Shown here one piece after another: positions 35,157 to 43,052 of a DNA stretch of 64,000 nt. Numbering within the stretch: position 1 is the first letter of the stretch; every line of letters begins with the position of its first letter. This DNA is from JAVBSX01 sp051660685 (lineage in GTDB: Bacteria; Planctomycetota; Planctomycetia; Pirellulales; Thermoguttaceae), in NCBI GenBank assembly GCA_051660685.1, contig JBOFQB010000085.1, forward strand, positions 1 to 64,000, given 5' to 3'. The notes beneath the pieces were generated by a model. The model had not been told where the DNA came from. It worked only from the letters and a program-made list of their open reading frames with translations, and searched no databases. The translations under genes were made by a program, and so were the position numbers.

Positions 35157-36947
35157 CTATTCCGACGCAGGTGCTTTGAAAAGAGGTCCGCTACTATCTC
35201 CGATTCCTCCCTTGAGTTGTTCTGGATTGACCGAACCTGAACCGGTTGCAAGAGCCGCTTCTTCCTGTTGCTCCATTGCAGCTGCTTCTTCTTCAGTCCA
35301 TTCCGCACGTTTGCGGGAAAGACCAATTTTACGTTCATCCGGGTCAACTCGAAGAATTTTCACCTCGATTGTTTCACCAACTTTGACAACTTCTTCTGGA
35401 TTTTCGACCTTGAAATTTGCTAATTCGGAAATGTGCAGCAATCCCTCGAGATTCTCTTCGAGACTGATAAACACGCCGAAATTCGTTATCTTGGTAATCA
35501 CCCCGGTCACTAATTGACCCGGCTGATACTTTTCTGGAATCCGTGTTGTCCAAGGGTCTTCACTCAACTGTTTCAGACCAAGAGCAATTCGACGACTCTT
35601 TTTGTCGACCGAAAGAACCTTGCACTGAATTTTCTGGCCTTTTTGAACCACTTCGTTGGGATGTGTGATTTTACGGACCCAGGAAATATCACTCACATGC
35701 AGCAAACCGTCGATTCCCTCTTCGATTTCAATGAACGCCCCATAATTCGTCAAATTGCGAACCGTTCCTGTGATTTCTGCTCCAACCGGATATTTCTCTT
35801 CAACGTGATCCCAAGGATTCTCAAGCGTCTGCTTCATCCCCAAAGAAATCTCCTGCTTATCTTTGTTGATTGCAAGAACAACGACTTCAACGGGCGTTCC
35901 AACGGAAATCATTTCATTGGGATGAGTGATCCGTTTGGTCCAAGACATTTCACTAATATGAACGAGACCTTCGATTCCTTCTTCGAGTTTGACAAAAGCA
36001 CCATAACTCATCACATTAACGATTGTTCCGTCGACTTTGGAACCAACCGGATATTTTGCTTCAATGTCTTCCCAAGGACTCGGCGTTTTCTGTTTCAAAC
36101 CAAGTGAAATTTTCTCCTTTTCAAAATCAATTGAGCGGATAATGACTTCAAGTTCCTGATCGATTTGAACCATTTCTGAGGGATGATTGATTCGTCCCCA
36201 ACTCATGTCCGTAATGTGAAGCAATCCGTCAATTCCGCCAAGATCGATAAAGGCCCCGAAATCGGCAATGTTTTTGACAACGCCCTTACGAATTTCCCCT
36301 TCTTTCATTGTTTGAAGCAGTGCTGTTTTCTTAACAGCGCGTTCATTTTCGATCAAAGCTCGTCGACTGACGACAATGTTACGTCGGGCTTCATCAATTT
36401 TCAGCACGACACATTGAATTTCTTTGCCGATATAATCACCAATGTCGGAAGGACGCCGAACATCGACCTGACTTGCGGGGAGAAAAACGGGAACACCAAT
36501 ATCGACGAGAAGTCCGCCCTTGATTTTTCGGGTCACTGTGCCGGTCACGACCTCATTTTCTTTGACCGACTTCATCATATTGTCCCAAGCTTCAATCTTG
36601 GCTGCTTTGCGTTTGCTCAGCATGACCATTCCGCGAATTTCTTCTCCCGCGATTTGATCTTCCAGCTCTTCAACAAGCACTTTAAGAACATCGCCCGCTT
36701 TAGGAGGTTCTTCACCTTCTTCCCAATCGCTTAACGGAACGAGACCTTCACTTTTGTATCCGACATCGACAACAACAAAATTGTTGTCCATACGAATGAC
36801 GGTTGCCGAAATTATTTGGTTTTGATCTACTTCTTCGCCGCCCCAATCAATTTCTTCTGGAATGGTTCCAGACATTGCAGCATTTAGTTCGTCTTCCCAA
36901 TCACTTTCATTAACATCGAGTCCTCTAATCAGGTTTTGATTGACCAC
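35157..36947 (-). CDS. rpsA: 30S ribosomal protein S1
   Basis: Binds mRNA on the small subunit during initiation. Six S1 (OB-fold) repeats are visible, each ending in a G-L-L-H-I-S/T-D-M-S-W-type motif or, for repeats 1 and 2, degenerate forms (E-G-L-V-P-L-S-D-W; V-F-L-P-A-S-Q-V-D). The protein has 596 residues and an E. coli-like six-repeat layout, with an acidic tail (E-E-E-A-A-A-M-E-Q-Q-E-E). The GTG at 36947 is chosen as start since AGGA lies about nine bases upstream and the longer reading to 37085 crosses the promoter. It is transcribed toward moxR and ends in a good terminator. Confidence 0.95.
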   Translation of the reverse strand: MVNQNLIRGLDVNESDWEDELNAAMSGTIPEEIDWGGEEVDQNQIISATVIRMDNNFVVVDVGYKSEGLVPLSDWEEGEEPPKAGDVLKVLVEELEDQIAGEEIRGMVMLSKRKAAKIEAWDNMMKSVKENEVVTGTVTRKIKGGLLVDIGVPVFLPASQVDVRRPSDIGDYIGKEIQCVVLKIDEARRNIVVSRRALIENERAVKKTALLQTMKEGEIRKGVVKNIADFGAFIDLGGIDGLLHITDMSWGRINHPSEMVQIDQELEVIIRSIDFEKEKISLGLKQKTPSPWEDIEAKYPVGSKVDGTIVNVMSYGAFVKLEEGIEGLVHISEMSWTKRITHPNEMISVGTPVEVVVLAINKDKQEISLGMKQTLENPWDHVEEKYPVGAEITGTVRNLTNYGAFIEIEEGIDGLLHVSDISWVRKITHPNEVVQKGQKIQCKVLSVDKKSRRIALGLKQLSEDPWTTRIPEKYQPGQLVTGVITKITNFGVFISLEENLEGLLHISELANFKVENPEEVVKVGETIEVKILRVDPDERKIGLSRKRAEWTEEEAAAMEQQEEAALATGSGSVNPEQLKGGIGDSSGPLFKAPASE

Positions 36948-37091
36948 AACAGAATTCCTACACAAAAAAACAACATAAACGGACACCCCGATTCGACATC
37001 GAACCGGAAAAAGGTGAAAAAAACGGAGCGGGAGTAGAGTATGGAGGGACTCCTCAAGAACCGTAGAGCATACCCCATAGTCCAAAGGGTA

Positions 37092-37120
37092 ATTGTACTA
37101 CGAAACCGGGGGTTTTACAA
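37092..37120 (-). promoter_or_regulatory. Sigma-70-like promoter of rpsA
   Basis: On the minus strand TTGTAA (37115-37120) and TACAAT (37092-37097) are separated by exactly 17 bases. Transcription would start near 37085 and leave a leader of about 140 bases before the GTG start of rpsA, room for autoregulation. Confidence 0.65.
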
Positions 37121-37284
37121 TTGGGGGGCTTTAATTTATTTTCCCGTTTTTTCTTTCCCCCTTTCTGTCTGTCGCACTCCCCCAGAAAATCTTTTCTCGA
37201 ATCCGTCATTTACCCTTTCAGCGACCTGTTTTATACTCACTATTTCATCCAGTTCATCCATGATCCTCATGCTCCCCCTTCTCC

Positions 37285-38331
37285 ATGTCTTTCTCCTTGA
37301 CCGCCCCTTTATTCCTCTTTTTATGTCCTGTTTTACTACTCCCTTTATTTTTCTTTTTCTTCCCCAAAAAAACAAAAATTCAAACTCCCCATTTTTTCGG
37401 AACTGTTCCGTTACTTCTCCGTTCGGTCAAAAAAACTCCTTCCTATTATCGGTTGACAAAGCTGTTTCTCCTGCTCCTGAGAATTTTTCTCCTCGCCGCT
37501 TTGATTTTAGCTCTTACTCAACCCTTTCTGACCTTTTCTTCAGCAATCCCTTATCCGATTTCCGTCAACATTGTGGTTCCTGACATTCACATTCCAACAC
37601 CGAATTATCCCAGTTGGGCACTTGAATCCAATAATCAGTCCAACCAAGTTCCCCGTTTTTCGACAACAACTTTTCCTCTTTCCGAGCTGATTTTTCATTT
37701 AGACGATTCGAACTCTATCTACTTTTTCAGTGATATTTCGACTCTTACACCAGAACAAGCCGACTTGCTCATTCATGTTTGGAAAACAGGCAAAGGACTC
37801 ATCATCTCCTTTGACCCTCATTCCCCGATTGAATCATGGAATTCATTGTTTTTTGCCCGTTTGTTCCAATCCGCTTTGCTCCTCCCCCCCAGAACCTCCC
37901 TCGATTCTGTTGTCCCAACGTTCTTGACAAAGCAAAACAACGATTTTCTTCATCCCCTACTGCAACCCTTTCAGAGTCAATCGTCAAAAATCCTTTTTCC
38001 CGAAGAAACATCTTTTTCTATTTTTCCCGATCCTTCTCTTTCCCCCATTTTATACAATTTCAAAAATCAACCCCTTATTTACGTCTCTCTCCCCTTTCCT
38101 CAATCCCAAAAACCTCTTGTTCTTTTTCTGACTCCAACTCTTTCAGGTCCTTTCCCTCTCTCTTCCCATTTTCTCCCACTTCTGACTGAATCCGTACTTT
38201 GGGTTCATCAACAAACAACAACGACCATGTTTTCTCTGTCCCCTGTTCTGTTGATCCTTGCCCTTTTCCTCTTCTTCACAGAAAGGTACTGTCAACACCT
38301 TTGGTTTTCTGCTACATTGCACAAAGAATAG
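37285..38331 (+). CDS. BatA-like membrane protein (aerotolerance regulator N-terminal domain)
   Basis: A 348-residue protein. The N-terminus has a membrane helix (8-27), then F-F-G-T-V-P-L-L-L-R-S-V-K-K, then a second helix (57-80, L-L-L-L-R-I-F-L-L-A-A-L-I-L-A-L-T-Q-P), the pattern of the BatA N-terminal domain. A periplasmic domain follows with F-S-D-I-S-T-L-T-P-E-Q-A-D at about 147-160. No MIDAS (D-x-S-x-S) is visible, so it is not a full von Willebrand factor A protein. A third helix is near 320-338. Composition is strikingly rich in F, L, S and P. A MoxR gene lies 2.3 kb upstream. The role is unknown; some Bat operons are linked to stress tolerance. Confidence 0.8.
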   Translation: MSFSLTAPLFLFLCPVLLLPLFFFFFPKKTKIQTPHFFGTVPLLLRSVKKTPSYYRLTKLFLLLLRIFLLAALILALTQPFLTFSSAIPYPISVNIVVPDIHIPTPNYPSWALESNNQSNQVPRFSTTTFPLSELIFHLDDSNSIYFFSDISTLTPEQADLLIHVWKTGKGLIISFDPHSPIESWNSLFFARLFQSALLLPPRTSLDSVVPTFLTKQNNDFLHPLLQPFQSQSSKILFPEETSFSIFPDPSLSPILYNFKNQPLIYVSLPFPQSQKPLVLFLTPTLSGPFPLSSHFLPLLTESVLWVHQQTTTTMFSLSPVLLILALFLFFTERYCQHLWFSATLHKE

Positions 38332-38469
38332 TACGCAACTCGCCTTTTCGCACATATTCCATTCTTTGTTTCTGCACAAGCACCTTGTCAAGGTGAGAAT
38401 TTAGGATGCAGAAACTGCGTCTGAATCACCAATCCCAACTTTTTTACGTCAACAGAACAATAAACCCGA

Positions 38470-38883
38470 ATGTCTTCCTGCAAACCCAAACGCGACCAAT
38501 TAGGCCCTGAAGAAGTCCTCTGTTCCTTCTGCGCCGCGAAATGTTGCCGCTATTTCGCTCTTCCAATTGACAAACCCGATGATTGGCGACAGTTCGATTT
38601 TATGCGTTGGTTTCTGCTCCATCAACATGCAAGCGTTTTCGTTGATAATAACGATTGGTATTTGCTCGTTCATACTCCCTGCAAACATCTTAGTACAGAC
38701 AATTTGTGTGGTATTTACGAAACTCGACCACAAATTTGTAGAGAATACACAACCGCAAAGTGTGAATACGAAGACCTTTGGGTCTACGATCAATACTTCG
38801 AGTGTCCCGAACAGGTCGAAGAATACGCGCAAGCTCTGCTCGGTCCCCGTCCCGGACTCTCGCTTCGTTCTCCCAAATGTTGA
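38470..38883 (+). CDS. YkgJ-family cysteine cluster protein
   Basis: A 137-residue protein of the YkgJ (UPF0153) type. Seen: C-S-F-C-x-x-x-C-C-R-Y-F near residues 18-27, C-K-H-L-x-x-x-N-L-C-G-I-Y-E-T-R-P-Q-I-C-R-E-Y in the middle, and further cysteines C-E-Y and F-E-C. This pattern is thought to bind zinc or an iron cluster. No catalytic function is established. It is a single gene with no operon partner within 100 bases. Confidence 0.9.
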   Translation: MSSCKPKRDQLGPEEVLCSFCAAKCCRYFALPIDKPDDWRQFDFMRWFLLHQHASVFVDNNDWYLLVHTPCKHLSTDNLCGIYETRPQICREYTTAKCEYEDLWVYDQYFECPEQVEEYAQALLGPRPGLSLRSPKC

Positions 38884-39151
38884 TCAGAAATCCGTCCCGC
38901 ATGTCCCGGGGTTGAGTCATTGAGATTCTATCCTTCTTAAAATACCCATTTGACCTATTCAACTCTCCTGATTATTCTGAAAAAACTAAATGAAAGAATT
39001 TTTTGGTTTTTCTCAGTTTTAACGATTGTTTGACCGATATTGACTCTACGGTTGTACTACATGAGTTCATTACACACTCAAAACAACTCAACGACTCAGG
39101 TTAAACCCCTATCCCCCCGTTTGTATAACGCTTGTAATCAGGGAAAACATC

Positions 39152-39370
39152 ATGCAGAAATTGATATTGGCGATACTGTTAGGTTGGATCGTTCTTAGCG
39201 GAACCGGTTGTCTTCTTCCGCTTTACTCTGCTGATCCCGTTCGGAGAAACCAACAACTGATTTTTGCGTCTGAGAACTTGCGACAAATTTATTGGGAATG
39301 GGAACGATTTTGGTTGGTCGACCAGCCTGTTCACATGACTCCTTACCAAACACATGGAGGAATCATCTAG
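39152..39370 (+). CDS. Small lipoprotein, 72 residues
   Basis: A type II signal peptide M-Q-K-L-I-L-A-I-L-L-G-W-I-V-L-S-G-T-G-C gives a lipobox with acceptor Cys20. The mature part has about 52 residues with two tryptophans in W-E-W-E-R-F-W and ends T-H-G-G-I-I. An intrinsic terminator starts 20 bases after the stop, so the gene is monocistronic. It resembles short lipoproteins I associate with planctomycetes, but I cannot verify this. Function unknown. Confidence 0.8.
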   Translation: MQKLILAILLGWIVLSGTGCLLPLYSADPVRRNQQLIFASENLRQIYWEWERFWLVDQPVHMTPYQTHGGII

Positions 39371-39390
39371 GAAACACTATATGGGGCGGG

Positions 39391-39426
39391 CCTCAAACTC
39401 ACTTGTTGGGTTTGAGGTTTTTTTTT
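39391..39426 (+). terminator. Intrinsic terminator of the small lipoprotein gene
   Basis: CCTCAAAC pairs with GTTTGAGG (39391-39398 and 39410-39417), followed by nine T. Confidence 0.92.
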
Positions 39427-39429
39427 GGT

Positions 39430-39995
39430 CTTGCTTTGAAGAGTTTCGAGAGAAAGGGGTTTTGAAGTCAAAGACATTATTATTCTTATTTTATTATATT
39501 AAATAAATAGTAGTAATAATGTGTGCTGAAAAAATGATGATAAAAGGTAGTTTTTCGTTTTTGGAGTTGCAAATGAAGGAACAAAAGCAAAAAGGAAAGA
39601 AAGGGAAAAGTTGTCCATAAACTGTTTGTTGAATGTTAATTAACAAACTGTAATTCAACCAAAAAGAGGGTGTCAAAAGCAGAGGAAGATAAAGGGGGAA
39701 TAACTGACAAGAACAAACAAAGAGTTGACACTTTTTTCCCAAAAAGGGGGAAAAGTCGAATAATGTCGAATAGTCATTAAAGCGGAAAAGCTGATTCACC
39801 TCAAGTCTTACAATGAGCAAAAAAGTTAAAATCCAAAAAAAACATGAAAAACGAAGAAGGATTTTATGAAAATTTTCAATAAACTATTGTTTCCAGCAAA
39901 TTCTCCATTATAATTCTCTAATGACTTTGTGTCTTGACAATGAAGGAAGTCCCTTTGTCCCCTTTGAATAATCTCCCGGTTTTTTTAGAACGACT
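39430..39995. other. AT-rich, purine-biased intergenic region of about 565 bases
   Basis: No credible gene. From 39473 a nearly palindromic AT block (CATTATTA ... TAATAATG) spans 47 bases. At 39624-39659 two overlapping inverted repeats exclude each other (GTTTGTT/AACAAAC and GTTGAA/TTCAAC), with a perfect 12-bp palindrome TGTTAATTAACA in the middle. The rest is A/G-rich on the plus strand. There is no DnaA box cluster and no dnaA or dnaN gene near, so I do not call an origin. Confidence 0.6.
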
Positions 39996-40229
39996 ATGTT
40001 AAACGATCAAATGAAATATCCGTTTGTTGAAAGACGAGGGATGAATCCGCAAGGAGGTCCTCCTCCCGGCGCAGAACGTCGGCAGTTTGCGAATTGTTAT
40101 GAAGGACTTTCGGACGAAGCGCGAACATTAGCAGAAGCGATTGACCAGTACAAATTGGACAATCGACGACGATTTATTACTTATGAGGAAATGTTGAGCG
40201 TTATTAAGTCGCTTGGTTATTCCAAATAG
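39996..40229 (+). CDS. Small conserved-looking soluble protein, 77 residues
   Basis: No named family. The first 30 residues are P/G-rich and contain E-R-R twice; the remainder is helical (L-S-D-E-A-R-T-L-A-E-A-I-D-Q-Y-K-L-D-N-R-R-R) followed by F-I-T-Y-E-E-M-L-S-V-I-K-S-L-G-Y. The helix-turn layout and codon use look like those of a real gene. It is 40 bases upstream of the next gene and probably co-transcribed. The start could be ATG 39996 or 40011. Confidence 0.7.
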   Translation: MLNDQMKYPFVERRGMNPQGGPPPGAERRQFANCYEGLSDEARTLAEAIDQYKLDNRRRFITYEEMLSVIKSLGYSK

Positions 40230-40269
40230 GCATTAAAAATGCTGAGGAGACACACATAAAGGGGTATTG

Positions 40270-40704
40270 ATGTTGACGCCAATTCAGCAAGTTATTTTTT
40301 CTTTTTTGGCGATTTTGGGATTGGTGTTTGGAACATGTCAAATCCGATTTCATCTTGGACGGTATCGTTTTTTGAGAGTTGCTGTGCAACAGACAGACAG
40401 GGAAGGACGATTTCAGGAACGTCAAGCTCGGCGTCGTTTACAGATTGGCATGTTGACGATACTGGTTAGTTTATGTGTTCTTGGAGGAACGTACATCCCT
40501 TTCAAACCCTATATTTTATTATTTTCTCTTTCTTGGCTCTTTGTTATTTTTTTTCTCTTTTGGACAATCCTTCTTGCGGTCATTGACATGACGTCGATTC
40601 GTTTACATTATGGGCAAATGGAGCGCAAAAAGGCGTTTGAAAATTTAAGAATGCAATTAGAAAAGCGGCGACATCAGCAAGAGGGAGATTCTTCAGATCG
40701 TTGA
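40270..40704 (+). CDS. Hypothetical small membrane protein, 144 residues
   Basis: Not recognised. A hydrophobic N-terminal helix (5-22), a basic stretch rich in R/Q (45-58), then two close membrane helices (60-80 and 83-107) and a charged C-terminal coil with R/K/E/Q. The ATG at 40270 is favoured because AAGGGG lies a few bases upstream; a TTG just before it is the alternative. It probably belongs to the same transcript as the preceding small gene. Confidence 0.75.
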   Translation: MLTPIQQVIFSFLAILGLVFGTCQIRFHLGRYRFLRVAVQQTDREGRFQERQARRRLQIGMLTILVSLCVLGGTYIPFKPYILLFSLSWLFVIFFLFWTILLAVIDMTSIRLHYGQMERKKAFENLRMQLEKRRHQQEGDSSDR

Positions 40705-40850
40705 AACGGGATCAACCATGTATAGGATAGGGACACTTCAATCTTTTCCTTTTTGACAAAACACGAACATGTAAGAACGGAAAATTGTTCAGTGAGTGTT
40801 GAGAAAAAGGAAAAGTTCAAAGTGCCCCTTTTTTGACCGGTCTTAGTTGA

Positions 40851-41855
40851 CTAACGTGTCACCCAATAAGGGGCATTACTCGGGGCGTTGTAGAATGTGA
40901 GCAATTCATCATCAAGCAAACCGAGGAACATTTGGAATCCGGCTGCTTCCTGAACAGTTAGTATTTCCTCACAACGACCAGAAACGACCTTGATTCCGCG
41001 TTGTTCAAGCACTTGATGTGCTTTTCGGAAGACGATAAACATTTCCATTAACGTTGTTGCACCTGAACCGTTCATAATGAGGACTGCTTTGTCCCCGTTT
41101 TTAGCACCAATTGCATCTGCTAGTTTGTTGACCATAACTTCAGCTGTTTCGTCTGCCGAACAAATAGATTGTGGTCCCGTTCCCCCCCCTTCTCCATGTT
41201 GTCCCATTCCAATTTCCATTTGATCGTCCGGCAACGTCGAAATATATTGACCCGATTGAGGATGTGTTGCTGTTTTCATTGTGACCGCAAGAGTCGCCAT
41301 TTTCTTGTTGAATCGTTCGGCAACGGCGATCACTTGGTCTAAGGACAAGCCGGATTCAGCAGCTGCTCCAGCGATTTTGACAAGGGGAATACAACCGCCC
41401 AAACCGCGACGATCTTCAATCGGGGCCCCAACACCAGGTGCAATGTCTTCATAAGTGAGAATCTTTTTGACGTTGATCCCTTCTTTAACGGCCATATCAA
41501 ATGCTTTATTGCCGTTCATCACATCTCCTGCATGATTGAGGATGACGAGCAGGATTCCGGCGTGATCTTTGAACATTCGAAGAGCGTCAAGAATCTTCGG
41601 AGCACCTGGAGCAGCGAAAACATCACCGACGACAGAAGCATCGAACATACCTTCTCCGACGTAACCGCTTAGAGCCGGTTCATGTCCCGCCCCGCCTAAT
41701 GTGATGATTGCAACTTTGTCTTTTGATTTAGGTTGAGCGCGGACAACGATCTTCTCGGAAACAAGTTTCACTTTGTCCGAATAAGCAAGAGCATAACCTT
41801 GCAACAGTTCAACCGTTAAATTGTTGGGATCATTGAGAAATTTTTTCATTACCAT
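40851..41855 (-). CDS. dhaK: Dihydroxyacetone kinase subunit DhaK
   Basis: Binds dihydroxyacetone covalently through a histidine and passes it to a DhaL partner for phosphorylation. It has 334 residues. G-G-A-G-H-E-P-A-L-S-G-Y near 54-65 and G-Q-H-G-E-G-G near 217-223 are the substrate-site motifs; the histidine of the second motif corresponds to the covalent one (H218 in E. coli, context G-I-H-G-E-P-G). N-H-A-G-D and N-G-S-G-A-T-T are also present. No dhaL or dhaM is adjacent and no kinase domain is fused, so it must pair with a subunit elsewhere or act differently. GGAG lies eight bases upstream of the ATG at 41855. Confidence 0.93.
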   Translation of the reverse strand: MVMKKFLNDPNNLTVELLQGYALAYSDKVKLVSEKIVVRAQPKSKDKVAIITLGGAGHEPALSGYVGEGMFDASVVGDVFAAPGAPKILDALRMFKDHAGILLVILNHAGDVMNGNKAFDMAVKEGINVKKILTYEDIAPGVGAPIEDRRGLGGCIPLVKIAGAAAESGLSLDQVIAVAERFNKKMATLAVTMKTATHPQSGQYISTLPDDQMEIGMGQHGEGGGTGPQSICSADETAEVMVNKLADAIGAKNGDKAVLIMNGSGATTLMEMFIVFRKAHQVLEQRGIKVVSGRCEEILTVQEAAGFQMFLGLLDDELLTFYNAPSNAPYWVTR

Positions 41856-42140
41856 TTGTGGAACTCCATGAAATGAGGTTATGTTGTTAAAAAGAGAGCT
41901 TGGTATCCTAACGCTTTTCGGGTGTATTTGAAAGAGACGGGAAAATTTTTTTTATTCGATTCCAAGAGAGGGCTTTTTAGAGGGGGTCTTTTTTTTTCGT
42001 TCCCTTTCTTTTCGGAAAAAAAACAATATAATTCAGGACAATTCGGGGTTCTCTGTCGTTCGTGCAAGGTGCGACGCAAAAACAGGGCAACGAGTTGGTG
42101 TTTACTGATCTTCCCCTATTTGTGTTTTCTACAAATTCCA

Positions 42141-43046
42141 ATGAGTGCAAGTTCACAAGGTCCGACGTTTGAGTCGCTGCAAAAAATTTTGACGATTGAG
42201 CAACTTCCGGCAATGCCGCATAGTGCATTGGTTATACTGAAATTGGACAGTGATCTCGCTAAAGTGGATATCAACGATCTTGTGCGGCCGATTGAGGCCG
42301 ATCCGGGTCTGCTTGCTCAAGTGTTAAAATTTCTCAACTCGTCCTATTTTGGGTTTCAAAGTGCCATTTCCAATGTTCGACAGGGAATTGCTCTTGTTGG
42401 AATCCGAGTTGTGAAAAATTTTGTACTCTGGAAAGTCGTTTTTAATCTTATTCCTAAAGGTAAGATCGGCGATTTCAATGTGACATTTCTTTGGCAGGAT
42501 TCCTTTCGTCGGGCAATGTTTGCAAGATTTCTCCTTATGGAATTACGCAAGGGGGATCCCGAAATTGCATTCGCCGGTTCTCTTTTGCAGGATATGGCGA
42601 TTCCTCTTTTGCTGAAGAAATGTGGGGACCCCTATGTTGCTTTGTTGGGGCAATTGGGGTCGGATGATTCGGTTCGTCTTTCAACCTTAGAACAGCAGAA
42701 TTTTGGTTGGACACATGCGGATGCAGCCCGGGTGATTGGTAAAAACTGGAAATTGCCCGACCAATTGAGCGGTTTGTTAGGGAATCATCTTCACGTTGAA
42801 GAATGTTTGTCTCGACAACCTGATAATTGGGAGCAACTTGCCGTTTCGCTTTCTGCATTACTTCCTTCTGTTGTCAAGGAAACTTGGACGGAACGGGAAA
42901 TGTTCGAGCAGTATTACTCAATGATAACGAGTTCAAAACCGGCTCCCCTTGAACACTATTTCAGTAAAGTGGACAAAGAATTCGATCAATACGCAACGAT
43001 CATTCAGGTAACACGCCCAAAAAAGCAACTTATGGAGTATTTGTAA
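42141..43046 (+). CDS. HDOD domain signalling protein
   Basis: A 302-residue protein with an HDOD fold at about 15-215: L-P-A-M-P-H-S-A-L near 23-31, I-E-A-D-P-G-L-L-A-Q-V-L-K-F-L-N-S-S-Y-F-G in the centre, I-x-x-V-R-Q-G-I-A-L-V-G-I-R-V-V-K-N, then F-A-G-S-L-L-Q-D-M-A-I-P-L-L and a W-T-H-A-D-A-A-R block. HDOD proteins lack catalytic H-D pairs and act in regulation and signalling. The long reading upstream to 41922 has a F/K/G-rich pseudo-N-terminus and is not used. asnS follows after six bases. Confidence 0.9.
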   Translation: MSASSQGPTFESLQKILTIEQLPAMPHSALVILKLDSDLAKVDINDLVRPIEADPGLLAQVLKFLNSSYFGFQSAISNVRQGIALVGIRVVKNFVLWKVVFNLIPKGKIGDFNVTFLWQDSFRRAMFARFLLMELRKGDPEIAFAGSLLQDMAIPLLLKKCGDPYVALLGQLGSDDSVRLSTLEQQNFGWTHADAARVIGKNWKLPDQLSGLLGNHLHVEECLSRQPDNWEQLAVSLSALLPSVVKETWTEREMFEQYYSMITSSKPAPLEHYFSKVDKEFDQYATIIQVTRPKKQLMEYL

Positions 43047-43052
43047 GACATC

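Noticed and set aside
39494..39820. Open frame of 108 codons on the minus strand in the AT-rich gap
   Set aside because: F/L/I/S-rich because of the purine-biased DNA; no start signal and no domain.
39430..39995. Replication origin in the AT-rich gap
   Set aside because: No cluster of DnaA boxes (TTATCCACA-type) and no dnaA, dnaN or gidA gene in the neighbourhood.
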